From: an uncultured Oscillospiraceae bacterium
Lineage (GTDB): Bacteria; Bacillota; Clostridia; Oscillospirales; Acutalibacteraceae
Direction: 5' to 3'
DNA: 10,872 bases
Assembly: GCA_900550315.1 (NCBI GenBank)
Contig: URRK01000041.1
Coordinates: 1 to 10,872 of the forward strand
Program-made: the position numbers and the translations under genes
Shown here: positions 1-6,701 of the stretch, one piece after another
Layout: each line of letters begins with the position of its first letter
Numbering within the stretch: the first letter of the stretch is position 1
Notes under the pieces: model-generated
What the model saw: the letters and a program-made list of their open reading frames with translations, nothing else
The model's database searches: none
Told to the model about the DNA's origin: nothing

Positions 1-13
1 GGAAAAAACAAAC

Positions 14-74
14 TAAAATTTTTAAAGCCCCTTTTGCGGCGGCCGGCAAGCACCAAGGCGCACCGCTAAAAGGC
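14..74 (-). terminator. Candidate terminator of the nucleoside importer operon
   Basis: On the minus strand, about 40 bases after the last permease stop, GCCTTTTAGCGG (74 to 63) can pair with CCGCAAAAGGGGC (39 to 27), with a bulged A. The following RNA is U-rich (TTTAAAAATTTTAG). The loop is large and itself GC-rich, so the fold is uncertain. No gene is visible in positions 1-115. Confidence 0.4.
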
Positions 75-115
75 AATTTAAACTGCTGCCCGAAAAATTG
101 GCCAAAAAATTTAAA

Positions 116-1096
116 TTACCGTTCCTCCCTAAAATAGGAAAGACCTAAATGGGCCGGCGGCTGATTTTCGCGCTTTTTGCGAATACTAACGGCAACCAGC
201 ACCAAAATTGTTACCACATAAGGCAGCATTTGAATAAGCGGCAGCACCTGCATTGGCACATTAATGTAGTTAAACAAAATAAACAGCGCGCCAAACAGGT
301 AAGAGCCCAAAATAGCCATAGTAGGCTTCCAGGTTGCAAAAATTACAATGGCAATGGCCAGCCAGCCACGGTCGCCAAACCCGTTGTTCGACCAAATGCC
401 GTTACTGTAATCCATAATGTAAAACAGGCCGCCCAACCCGGCTATCATACCGCCAATGCAGGTGGCAAAATACTTGTAGCGGGTAATGTTAATGCCGGCG
501 GCATCGGCCGTGGCGGGGTTTTCACCCACGGCACGCAGCTGCAGCCCGGCCCGCGTCTTTTTTAAAAACAGGCTAACGGCCACGGCAATAATCACGGCTA
601 AGTAAACCAAAAAGCCGTAGGAAAACAGCAGCTGGCCTACCGGGCCTAAATCCTCAGCAAAGGGGAGAGTTGTTTTAAAGGCCTTTGCAATTTTAACCAA
701 CGAAAGGTACGGAACATCGCTTTTAACAATTTTAATCAGCGAGCCGCCAAAAAAGTTACCCAGCCCAACGCCAAAGGTGGTTAACGCCAAACCGGTTACA
801 TTTTGGTTGGCTTTAAGGGTAACGGTTAAAAAGCAGTAAATGAGCGAGGCCAAAAGCGAACCGGCCAGGCAGCACAGCAGCGGAATAAGCACCGCGAAAA
901 ACGGCACCACCTTAGCGCCAGAGTTTTGGTAAAAAAAGCCGCCCACAACGCCCGAAATGGCACCAACGTACATAATACCGGGAATACCCAAATTCAGGTT
1001 GCCGGATTTTTCGGTTAAAATTTCGCCGGTGGAACCGAACAGCAAGGGGGTGCCCTGCAAAATAGCGCGTTGAATAAAACCAATTAAAACTTCCAT
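116..1096 (-). CDS. Nucleoside ABC transporter permease, NupQ/YufQ-like (BPD_transp_2 family)
   Basis: This is the second membrane subunit of a BMP-type nucleoside importer, 326 residues and highly hydrophobic with roughly eight or more membrane segments. Two conserved patches are visible: EKSGNLNLGIPG near residues 29-40 and AVGENPATADAAGIN near 189-203. The second is the cytoplasmic coupling loop typical of this permease family, which contacts the ATPase. I chose the ATG at 1096 because AAGGAGG lies at suitable spacing and the stop of the upstream permease is one base away (TAA, A, ATG), which implies translational coupling. A longer in-frame start at 1177 would overlap the upstream gene by 80 bases and lacks family similarity. 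It is the last visible gene of the operon. The family assignment is secure; nucleoside specificity is inferred from the linked BMP protein and riboswitch. Confidence 0.93.
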   Translation of the reverse strand: MEVLIGFIQRAILQGTPLLFGSTGEILTEKSGNLNLGIPGIMYVGAISGVVGGFFYQNSGAKVVPFFAVLIPLLCCLAGSLLASLIYCFLTVTLKANQNVTGLALTTFGVGLGNFFGGSLIKIVKSDVPYLSLVKIAKAFKTTLPFAEDLGPVGQLLFSYGFLVYLAVIIAVAVSLFLKKTRAGLQLRAVGENPATADAAGINITRYKYFATCIGGMIAGLGGLFYIMDYSNGIWSNNGFGDRGWLAIAIVIFATWKPTMAILGSYLFGALFILFNYINVPMQVLPLIQMLPYVVTILVLVAVSIRKKRENQPPAHLGLSYFREER

Positions 1097-1097
1097 T

Positions 1098-2207
1098 TTA
1101 TTCGCCCTCCTTGGCCAATGCGGCTTTTTTGCGGTGGTTGAAATGCACCTCGTAATGAATAAAAAATTCGCACCCAATAATAAAGAACAAAATAATGCCG
1201 GTTAAAATATCGGCAAAGTCGCCGTTTAGCCCAAAGCGGGAGGCCACCTCATCGGCACCGCGCTCTAAAAACACCAGCAGCAGGGTGGTTAAGATCATAA
1301 AAAACGGGTTAAATTTTGCCAGCCACGAAACCATAATGGCCGTAAAGCCGCGGCCGCCTACTAAGTTAGAATCAATAGAGTGGGAGGAGCCGCCAACCAG
1401 CAGCAGGCCGGCCAGGCCGCAAACCGCGCCCGAAACCGCCATGGTGCGAATAATAACCTTTTTAACATTAATGCCTATGTAGCGGGCGGTGTTTTCGCTT
1501 TCACCCACAACCGAAATTTCGTACCCGTGCTTGCTATATTTTAAGTAGATGTACATGGCAACGGTTAACACCGCTACAATTAAAATGTTTAGCAGGTACG
1601 GCACACCAAACAGGTTAGGGAACCAGCCGTGCTTTAACAAATCCGGCCCTACTACGTTGGAGCCGGTTTTGTCGGCAACCTTTAAAAAGTATTCTACCAG
1701 CTGAATAGCAACATAGTTCATCATTAAGGTAAACAGCGTTTCGTTGGTGCCCCAATGCGCCTTAAAAAAGGCGGGAATAACGCCCCAAATTAAGCCCGCT
1801 GCCACGGCCGAAACGGTCATAATTAAAATAAGCACCGGGTTTGGCACCTTACCGCCCAACACCAGCATGCAAACCGCGGTAGAAAGGCAGCCAATTAGCA
1901 CCTGGCCCTCGGCCCCCGTGTTCCAAAACCGCATTCTAAAAGCGGGGGTAACAGCTAAGGAGATGCACAGCAAAATAGCAATATCGTGCAGGGTTACTAA
2001 GGTTCGGCCGGTGCCGAACGCGCCGTGAAAAATGGTGGTAAAAATTGAAATGGGGTTATCGCCCGTTAATACCTTTGTTACAACGCCGCAAACAACCATT
2101 GCTAAAAGTATGGCAACGGCCCGCACTAAAACAGATTTGCTCAGCGGCATTGCGTCCCGCTTTACTACATAAAAAAGCGGCTCTTTATTATGCTTTGCTT
2201 TCGTCAC
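1098..2207 (-). CDS. Nucleoside ABC transporter permease, NupP/YufP-like (BPD_transp_2 family)
   Basis: This is the first membrane subunit of the importer, 369 residues with many hydrophobic helices after a short charged N-terminus. Family patches include FRMRFWNTGAEGQ (about 90-102), NETLFTLMMNYVA (155-167) and the coupling-loop motif VVGESENTARYIGIN (233-247), the counterpart of AVGENPATADAAGIN in the partner permease. The likely start is GTG at 2207, preceded by GGGGG at good spacing, and it overlaps the end of the ATPase gene by 20 bases. An in-frame ATG at 2150 (MPLSKSV) is an alternative and would remove the basic N-terminal tail. The two permeases should form the heterodimeric channel in the cytoplasmic membrane. 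There is no sign of truncation. Confidence 0.92.
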   Translation of the reverse strand: MTKAKHNKEPLFYVVKRDAMPLSKSVLVRAVAILLAMVVCGVVTKVLTGDNPISIFTTIFHGAFGTGRTLVTLHDIAILLCISLAVTPAFRMRFWNTGAEGQVLIGCLSTAVCMLVLGGKVPNPVLILIMTVSAVAAGLIWGVIPAFFKAHWGTNETLFTLMMNYVAIQLVEYFLKVADKTGSNVVGPDLLKHGWFPNLFGVPYLLNILIVAVLTVAMYIYLKYSKHGYEISVVGESENTARYIGINVKKVIIRTMAVSGAVCGLAGLLLVGGSSHSIDSNLVGGRGFTAIMVSWLAKFNPFFMILTTLLLVFLERGADEVASRFGLNGDFADILTGIILFFIIGCEFFIHYEVHFNHRKKAALAKEGE

Positions 2208-2649
2208 GGTTGTTACCCCCTTTTGTTTTGGTCATAAGTAAGCCAATTTCCTCTTTCGTGGTGTTCCGGCCATCTACCTCGCCGGTAATGCGCCCGCTGC
2301 CCAGCACCAAAATGCGGTCGCACAGCGCCATTAAAACGTCTAAGTCCTCCCCAACAAAAATAACCGCAACGCCGTTTTCCTTTTGCTCGTTTAACAGGTT
2401 GTAAATAAGGTAGGAGGAGTTAATATCTAACCCACGCACCGGGTAAGCCGCCATAAGCACCGTAGGGGCCGAGGCAATTTCGCGCCCTACCAGCACCTTT
2501 TGCACGTTACCGCCCGAAAGCCGGCGTACGGGGGTAGAAACGCCCGGCGTTACTACGCCTAAGTCCTCAATAATTTTGTCGGCCAGCTCGCGCGGGGGCT
2601 GCCGGTCAACAAAAAGGGACTTCCCCTTGCGGTAGCTGCGCAGCATCAT
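2188..2649 (-). CDS. Nucleoside ABC transporter ATPase, C-terminal part after a frameshift
   Basis: This frame encodes the rest of the second nucleotide-binding domain, from MMLRSYRKGKSLF to the end. It carries the ABC signature LSGGNVQK and a degenerate Walker B region, VLMAAYPVRGLDIN, followed by VIFVGEDLDVLM. These features are normal for domain 2 of simple-sugar and nucleoside importers. As its own unit it would start at ATG 2649, one base after the TAA that ends the upstream frame, giving 153 residues. No ribosome binding site is visible at that ATG, so expression would need reinitiation or a frame correction. It overlaps the downstream permease start by 20 bases. Together with positions 2651-3727 it makes one protein of about 512 residues, the usual family length. 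The break may be a real mutation or a sequence error. Confidence 0.8.
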   Translation of the reverse strand: MMLRSYRKGKSLFVDRQPPRELADKIIEDLGVVTPGVSTPVRRLSGGNVQKVLVGREIASAPTVLMAAYPVRGLDINSSYLIYNLLNEQKENGVAVIFVGEDLDVLMALCDRILVLGSGRITGEVDGRNTTKEEIGLLMTKTKGGNNRDESKA

Positions 2650-2650
2650 G

Positions 2651-3727
2651 TTATCTATCCATATTGCCAACCAGGCCCATGCCCAGGCGGTCCTCCGGAA
2701 CAAAGGAGAGCCGAACCCCCAGCTCGCGAATTTGCATTGGCGTTTTGTTGCGCAAATCCTCGGTAACGCCGGTGGCGGGGTCTTGGTACAAAATCTCCCC
2801 GCCCGAAAGCGGCTGCAAGCCGGCAATGGCCTCCAGCAGTTCGCGCTGGCCGCTGCCGGCAATACCGGCAATACCTAAAATTTCGCCGCTGCGGGCCGTA
2901 AAGCTAACATCGTCCAACAGGCGCACACCGTCGCGGTTCAGGCAATCAACCCCGCGCACAATTAGGCGATCCTGCGGGTCGTGCGGGGTGGTGCGAGCAA
3001 TGTTTAAATCAACCTTTTTGCCCACCATCATTTCGGTCAGCTCGGCCTCGGTGGTTTCGGCCGTGTTTACTGTGCCAATGTATTCGCCCTTGCGCAAAAC
3101 GGCAACCTTATCAGAAAGCGAAAGCACCTCGTGCAGCTTGTGGGTAATAATAATAATGGTCTTACCGTCCTGCCGCATACGGCGCAGCACGGCAAAAAGC
3201 TTTTGGGTCTCCTGCGGGGTTAAAACGGCGGTTGGCTCGTCTAAAATTAAAATATCGGCACCGCGGTACAAAACCTTAACAATTTCTACCGTTTGTTTTT
3301 CCGAAACCGACATGGTGTAAACCTTTTTCTTAGGGTCTACCGAAAAGCCATATTTTTCCGAAATTTGGGCCACACGCTTGGTGGCCTCCTTTAGCCGGTA
3401 AGGCTTACCGTCGTTAATGCCTAAAACAATATTTTCGGTTGCGGTAAAAACATCTACCAGCTTAAAGTGCTGGTGAATCATGCCGATCCCATACGAAAAG
3501 GCGTCCTTCGGGGAGTTGATGTTGGCCGGCTCACCGTTTACCAAAATTTCGCCCTCATCCGGGTGGTAAATGCCGGCAATCATGTTCATTAGGGTTGTTT
3601 TACCGCTGCCGTTTTCGCCCAAAACAGCTAATATTTCCCCACCGTTTACAGAAAAGCTAACATCTTTATTCGCAATTACCTTTTCCCCAAACCGTTTGGT
3701 GACATTGCGTAATTCCAGTGCTTTCAC
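2651..3727 (-). CDS. Nucleoside ABC transporter ATPase (NupO/YufO-like), N-terminal part, frameshifted
   Basis: This is the energy-coupling subunit of the importer, with two fused ABC domains. Domain 1 has Walker A GENGSGKTT (37-45), Q-loop Gln86, a signature that reads MSVSEKQ (139-145) instead of LSGGQ, and Walker B ILILDEPTA (159-167). Domain 2 begins with the degenerate Walker A GIAGSGQREL and continues to VPEDRLGMGLVGNMD, where the frame runs into a stop at 2651-2653. The continuation lies in another frame (2188-2649). The start is GTG at 3727 with AGGAGG eight bases upstream; the ATG at 3763 would lie inside the preceding hairpin. Relatives usually read NMD-I-V-DN at the break, so loss of five bases, or gain of one, explains it. 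The role is certain from the family; whether the protein is active here is not. Confidence 0.88.
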   Translation of the reverse strand: MKALELRNVTKRFGEKVIANKDVSFSVNGGEILAVLGENGSGKTTLMNMIAGIYHPDEGEILVNGEPANINSPKDAFSYGIGMIHQHFKLVDVFTATENIVLGINDGKPYRLKEATKRVAQISEKYGFSVDPKKKVYTMSVSEKQTVEIVKVLYRGADILILDEPTAVLTPQETQKLFAVLRRMRQDGKTIIIITHKLHEVLSLSDKVAVLRKGEYIGTVNTAETTEAELTEMMVGKKVDLNIARTTPHDPQDRLIVRGVDCLNRDGVRLLDDVSFTARSGEILGIAGIAGSGQRELLEAIAGLQPLSGGEILYQDPATGVTEDLRNKTPMQIRELGVRLSFVPEDRLGMGLVGNMDR

Positions 3728-3753
3728 AAAGATCCTCCTATATAAATAGCAGT

Positions 3754-3792
3754 AACCACACAAGGGGAGCCTGCAGCTCCCCTTGTGTGGTT
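3754..3792 (-). promoter_or_regulatory. Perfect 17-bp intercistronic hairpin between binding-protein and ATPase genes
   Basis: Arms 3754-3770 and 3776-3792 are exact reverse complements (AACCACACAAGGGGAGC and its complement) around a 5-base loop. The hairpin lies 15 bases after the binding-protein stop and about 18 bases before the ATPase ribosome binding site. On the transcribed strand no U-run follows, so it is more likely a 3' stability or processing element, or a weak attenuator, than a full terminator. Such hairpins commonly let importer operons make more binding protein than membrane complex. Confidence 0.75.
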
Positions 3793-3807
3793 GAGCATTT
3801 TAAAAGC

Positions 3808-5094
3808 TTAGTCGCCGTAGTTGGTGTTCAGGTTTTCTACGCCGTCAATAATAATGTCAAAATACGGGGCAGAGCGGAACTGCTTGGCGTTAGACTCATC
3901 AAAGTAACCGTCGTGAATAACGTTGGTCTCGCCCTTAAAGTCGCCGTCTACATCGGCCTTGTACTCGGTTAAAGCTTTGCCGTCTTTGGTCCATTTAGAG
4001 GTATCAAACACGTGCAGAGTGCCGGCCTCAAAGGCTTTTATGGCTTCGTCAATTTTTTCTTTGGTGCCTTTGGCAACAACGTTTTGGTTCAGCCCGCTTA
4101 ATACTACCGAGTTGGTGGCAATATCGCCGCACCAGTCGGCGTCAATAGCTGCGCCCTTGGCAACGCACTCAATAATGTACTGGAAGTACGGAGCCCAGTT
4201 AATAGCCGAGGATACCATGAAAGAATTTTCACCGGCCGAGAAGGTGCTGCCGTTGTAGGAAACGTTCGGAACGCCGGCCAGCTCGCAAGCGGTAGGAGCG
4301 CCTAAAGAGTCGGCGTGTTGGCTGATCAGTACGCATTTATCGTTGTTGATTAAAGCGGTGGCAGCCTCCTGCTCCTTGGCTTGATCGTACCAGGAGCCGG
4401 TGTAACGAACCTTCATAGTAGCAGAGGAGCAAACCGAGCGGGCTCCCAGGAAGAAGGAGGTCATGCCCGAAACAACCTCGGCATAGGTAAAGGCGCCTAC
4501 ATAACCAATAACGGCCTTGTCGGCGGTAATTTTGCCGGATTCGATCATTTCGTTTAATTTCATACCGGCGGCAATACCGGCCAGGTAACGACCTTCATAA
4601 ATAGAGGCAAACGCGTTGTGGAAGTTTTTAATGCCGGCAAGCTTTGCAGAAGTACCGGTAGCGTGGCAGAACTGCACATTCGGGAACTCCTGAGCGGCTT
4701 TTTTCAAAAAGGATTCATGACCGAAAGAATCGGCAAAAATAACTTTGCAGCCCTTGTTTTTAGCCAGGTCAACGGCGGTGTCGTAGCACTTGTTGTCCTC
4801 CCCAATGTTGGGAACAATTACAACCTGTTCATCTTTTAAGCCAAGGCCTTTTTGTACCGACTTTAAAGCTTGAATAAAGTTGTTGTCGTAGGTGGAGTTT
4901 TCGTCATGCAGGCAGATCATACCAATTTTAAAATCGTCCGGAATGGTAACATCCGATTTGATTTCCTTGCGCGGTAACAGGTCTGCGGTTTCGCCGGTTT
5001 GAGCAGCGTCGCTGGAAGTGTTTTCTTTGCCGCAAGCGGTAAAGCTGCACAGGCACAAAACCAGTGCTAAAGCAAGCGCGATGAGTTTTTTCAT
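3808..5094 (-). CDS. BMP-family nucleoside-binding lipoprotein (NupN/BmpA/PnrA-like)
   Basis: This is the extracellular substrate-binding lipoprotein of the importer, 428 residues. The N-terminus has a lysine pair, a leucine/alanine-rich signal segment and a lipobox ending at Cys21 (FTAC), after which a low-complexity Ser/Thr/Glu linker would tether the protein to the membrane. The periplasmic-binding fold starts around residue 55 (FKIGMICLHDENSTYDNNF) and includes blocks typical of the Bmp/PnrA family such as CHATGTS, the YEGRYLAGIAAGM segment and IGYVGAF. ATG 5094 follows AGGAGG with a 9-base gap. It is the first gene of the operon and sits behind a purine riboswitch and terminator, which supports a purine nucleoside as substrate. 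The exact ligand cannot be read from sequence. Confidence 0.93.
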   Translation of the reverse strand: MKKLIALALALVLCLCSFTACGKENTSSDAAQTGETADLLPRKEIKSDVTIPDDFKIGMICLHDENSTYDNNFIQALKSVQKGLGLKDEQVVIVPNIGEDNKCYDTAVDLAKNKGCKVIFADSFGHESFLKKAAQEFPNVQFCHATGTSAKLAGIKNFHNAFASIYEGRYLAGIAAGMKLNEMIESGKITADKAVIGYVGAFTYAEVVSGMTSFFLGARSVCSSATMKVRYTGSWYDQAKEQEAATALINNDKCVLISQHADSLGAPTACELAGVPNVSYNGSTFSAGENSFMVSSAINWAPYFQYIIECVAKGAAIDADWCGDIATNSVVLSGLNQNVVAKGTKEKIDEAIKAFEAGTLHVFDTSKWTKDGKALTEYKADVDGDFKGETNVIHDGYFDESNAKQFRSAPYFDIIIDGVENLNTNYGD

Positions 5095-5124
5095 GTTGAG
5101 TTGCCTCCTAAAAAATATATTTTA

Positions 5125-5141
5125 TGTAAGGTCGCCTTACA
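5125..5141 (-). other. Small hairpin upstream of the binding-protein ribosome binding site
   Basis: TGTAAGG and CCTTACA (7 bp) flank a 3-base loop in the leader RNA, about 20 bases upstream of AGGAGG and followed by an A/U-rich run. It could protect the mRNA 5' region or act as a weak second terminator; the sequence alone does not decide. Confidence 0.45.
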
Positions 5142-5167
5142 ATAAAACCAAAAGGAGCCGCCTGCCG

Positions 5168-5205
5168 AAAAATAAAAAACGGCAGCACGCCAAAACCGTC
5201 TGCCG
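5168..5205 (-). terminator. Leader terminator, likely riboswitch expression platform
   Basis: On the minus strand CGGCAG-ACG pairs with CGT-(G)-CTGCCG around GTTTTGG, and TTTTTTATTTTT follows directly. This is a strong intrinsic terminator placed between the purine aptamer and the first gene, the position of an expression platform. I could not find a clean antiterminator using the 3' strand of P1, so how ligand binding is coupled to it is not resolved. Confidence 0.8.
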
Positions 5206-5278
5206 ATATATACACAGCCAAAACACCAACAAGCCCCAAGGCCAACCAAAAGAAAAAAAGCGGGGAAAAGGCTGCGCA

Positions 5279-5365
5279 GCTAATAGTCATGCATTGGCGG
5301 GGTGCATGGTAGAAACTTTTGGCCCGGCAAGCGGTAACGGCTTGTACATCCAAAATTATATCAGC
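5279..5365 (-). promoter_or_regulatory. Purine (guanine-class) riboswitch aptamer with enlarged P2 loop
   Basis: The minus strand contains the purine riboswitch core. P1 is GCTGATA paired with TATTAGC; J1/2 reads ATAAT; P2 is TTTTGG with CCAAAA; J2/3 reads GTTTCTACC as in known aptamers; P3 is CATGCA with TGCATG around CCCCGCCAA; J3/1 is ACTAT. The pyrimidine that pairs with the ligand (equivalent to C74 of xpt) is C, which points to guanine rather than adenine. L2 is about 27 bases instead of 7 and holds an extra hairpin, CAAGC with GCTTG. L3 is also longer than the usual CCGTAAA, although CGGG in L2 could pair with CCCG in L3. It starts about 17 bases after the predicted transcription start of the importer operon. 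Guanine-type purines are expected to switch the operon off. Confidence 0.85.
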
Positions 5366-5388
5366 GACTGTATGAATTTTACATCTGC

Positions 5389-5417
5389 ATTATAACAAAT
5401 GGTTCTGCCCCTGTCAA
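5389..5417 (-). promoter_or_regulatory. Sigma-A promoter of the nucleoside importer operon
   Basis: On the minus strand TTGACA (5417-5412) and TATAAT (5394-5389) are perfect consensus boxes separated by 17 bases. Transcription should start near 5382, giving a leader of about 288 bases that contains the aptamer and terminator. Confidence 0.92.
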
Positions 5418-5499
5418 CAGGTTTTTTAATTTTTTAACCACTTTCCGCATTATGAACAAATTATTAAAATTTTTTGAAGGCCGATTTGGTTGCTTTTTT

Positions 5500-5522
5500 G
5501 CTTGTCGAATACAAGCCTTTTT
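5500..5522 (+). terminator. Small hairpin with U-run ahead of sigG
   Basis: GCTTGT and ACAAGC (6 bp) surround CGAAT and are followed by CTTTTT on the plus strand. It lies between the divergent importer promoter and sigG and could stop stray transcription from entering sigG, or attenuate it. The stem is short, so confidence is modest. Confidence 0.4.
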
Positions 5523-5599
5523 CGTCGGTGTGAAAAAAATGTTTTTTGAATGGCGGCGCCCCATTCGGCAATACTTTTGTTGAAAGGGGAAATGCTTTT

Positions 5600-6376
5600 A
5601 TGGCCGTGCCGTACGGTAAGGTTGAAATTTGCGGGGTAGACACCGCCACCCTGCCCGTTTTAAAGGAAAAGGATAAGGAGCGCCTGCTTTTGCAGGTAAA
5701 AAAGGGCGACCAGGCCGCCCGAAACGAATTGATTCAAGGAAATTTGCGTCTGGTGCTTAGCGTAATTAAACGGTTTAACGGCCGGGGCGAAAACCCCGAC
5801 GATTTGTTTCAAATTGGGTGCATTGGCTTAATGAAAGCCATTGACCATTTTGATATTACCCAGCAGGTGCGCTTTTCTACCTACGCCGTGCCAATGATTA
5901 TTGGCGAAATTCGGCGCTACCTGCGCGACAACAACGCCATTCGGGTAAGCCGATCGATTAAGGATATGGCCTACCGCGCCATGCAAACCAAGGAAAAGCT
6001 AACCGCCAAGCTCAACCGGGAGCCAACGGTTTCGGAAATTGCCGAGGACTTAAAGGTGCCGCGCGGCGAGGTTGTTTTGGCGCTGGAAAGCATTGTAGAG
6101 CCGCTTTCGCTTTACGAGCCGGTTTTTTCGGACGGCGGCGATGCCATTTATGTACTGGACCAGGTGGGCGACAAGAATGACGACCGCTGCTGGCTGGATG
6201 AAATTAGCTTTAAGGAAACGGTAAAAAGCCTTTCCCCGCGGGAAAAGCAAATTATGACCCTGCGTTTTTTAGACGGCAAAACCCAAATGGAGGTTTCTAA
6301 GGAGATTGGCATTTCGCAGGCGCAGGTAAGCCGGCTGGAAAAAGGCGTGATTGAAAAAATTAAAAAGGATTCTTAG
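5600..6376 (+). CDS. sigG: RNA polymerase sporulation sigma factor sigma-G
   Basis: This is the late forespore sigma factor, directing RNA polymerase to genes for spore DNA protection and germination. The 258 residues match the family length. The N-terminal KVEICGVDT...LPVLK block is the hallmark that separates sigma-G from sigma-F. Region 2 spans about 43-113 (GNLRLVLSVIKRFNGRGE, DDLFQIGCIGLMKAID, VRFSTYAVPMIIGEIRRYLRD), region 3 about 120-170 and region 4 about 205-255, with the HTH GKTQMEVSKEIGISQAQVSRL. ATG 5600 is chosen because AAAGGGG lies ten bases upstream and the protein then begins as in relatives; an in-frame ATG at 5546 has no such site. I found no convincing sigma-F or sigma-G promoter upstream. 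The gene is not next to sigE/spoIIGA in this window, unlike the Bacillus arrangement. Confidence 0.96.
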   Translation: MAVPYGKVEICGVDTATLPVLKEKDKERLLLQVKKGDQAARNELIQGNLRLVLSVIKRFNGRGENPDDLFQIGCIGLMKAIDHFDITQQVRFSTYAVPMIIGEIRRYLRDNNAIRVSRSIKDMAYRAMQTKEKLTAKLNREPTVSEIAEDLKVPRGEVVLALESIVEPLSLYEPVFSDGGDAIYVLDQVGDKNDDRCWLDEISFKETVKSLSPREKQIMTLRFLDGKTQMEVSKEIGISQAQVSRLEKGVIEKIKKDS

Positions 6377-6395
6377 ATTCTTAAAAAAGCTAAAA

Positions 6396-6441
6396 GCCGG
6401 CCAAAAATTTGCGCCGTTTTAGCGCGTTATTTTTGGTCGGC
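6396..6441. terminator. Bidirectional terminator-like hairpin after sigG
   Basis: A 13-base stem (GCCGGCCAAAAAT at 6396-6408 with ATTTTTGGTCGGC at 6429-6441, one G-T pair) encloses a second short stem, GCGC-CGTTTTA-GCGC. The inner GC stem is flanked by A5 on one side and T5 on the other, the usual design of a terminator that works in both directions. It starts 19 bases after the sigG stop. On the minus strand the full hairpin is also followed by a T-rich stretch. Confidence 0.6.
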
Positions 6442-6483
6442 GGGTTCGGCTGCGTGCGCCATGCTTCAACACTTAGCGCCGCC

Positions 6484-6557
6484 CCAAAGCCGCCGGCGGG
6501 TTTGCCGCAGCCGGCAGAAGCGCGGCCAACAAGGCTTTGGCAACAAATTTAGCCAAA
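6484..6557. repeat. Nested inverted repeats in the sigG-pckG intergenic region
   Basis: CCAAAGCC (6484-6491) pairs exactly with GGCTTTGG (6533-6540), and the enclosed stretch has further GCCGGC arms. The right arm can alternatively pair onward, since TTTGGC is followed by GCCAAA at about 6552-6557. No reading frame or ribosome binding site is convincing here. It could be a palindromic repeat element, a 3'-end structure or a small structured RNA. Confidence 0.4.
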
Positions 6558-6598
6558 CAAAGGCGGCGCCAAGAAAAATTTTGACCAGCAAAAGCACC

Positions 6599-6625
6599 GC
6601 CGGCCCTTTTACGGCGCCGGCTTTA
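6599..6625 (+). terminator. Weak candidate plus-strand terminator
   Basis: GCCGGC (6599-6604) and GCCGGC (6616-6621) form a 6-bp stem followed by TTTATAAAA. It could catch sigG read-through before pckG. The U-run is short. Confidence 0.3.
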
Positions 6626-6666
6626 TAAAAAACGCAGCCCACGGCGCAATGCCGTAGGCTGCGTTT
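6626..6666 (-). terminator. Intrinsic terminator of pckG
   Basis: On the minus strand AAACGCAGCC-x-ACGGC pairs with its complement around a 5-base loop (16-base arms with a single mismatch), and TTTTTTAT follows. It starts 35 bases after the pckG stop. Confidence 0.88.
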
Positions 6667-6701
6667 GCTTTGTTAAACCTAAATAACGCTTAAAACCAAG
6701 C

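Noticed and set aside
1097..1177. N-terminal extension of the last permease by 27 residues
   Set aside because: It lies inside the upstream gene and is basic rather than family-like. The ATG at 1096 has a proper ribosome binding site.
5108..5353. 81-residue open frame on the minus strand with a hydrophobic stretch, in the importer leader
   Set aside because: It starts inside the riboswitch aptamer, runs through the terminator, and has no ribosome binding site. The hydrophobicity comes from the T-rich leader RNA.
5505..5570. Possible sigma-F or sigma-G promoter for sigG (GAATA at 5507, GAATG at 5548 with CATTCGG)
   Set aside because: The -10 elements do not fit the consensus, or the spacer is too short.
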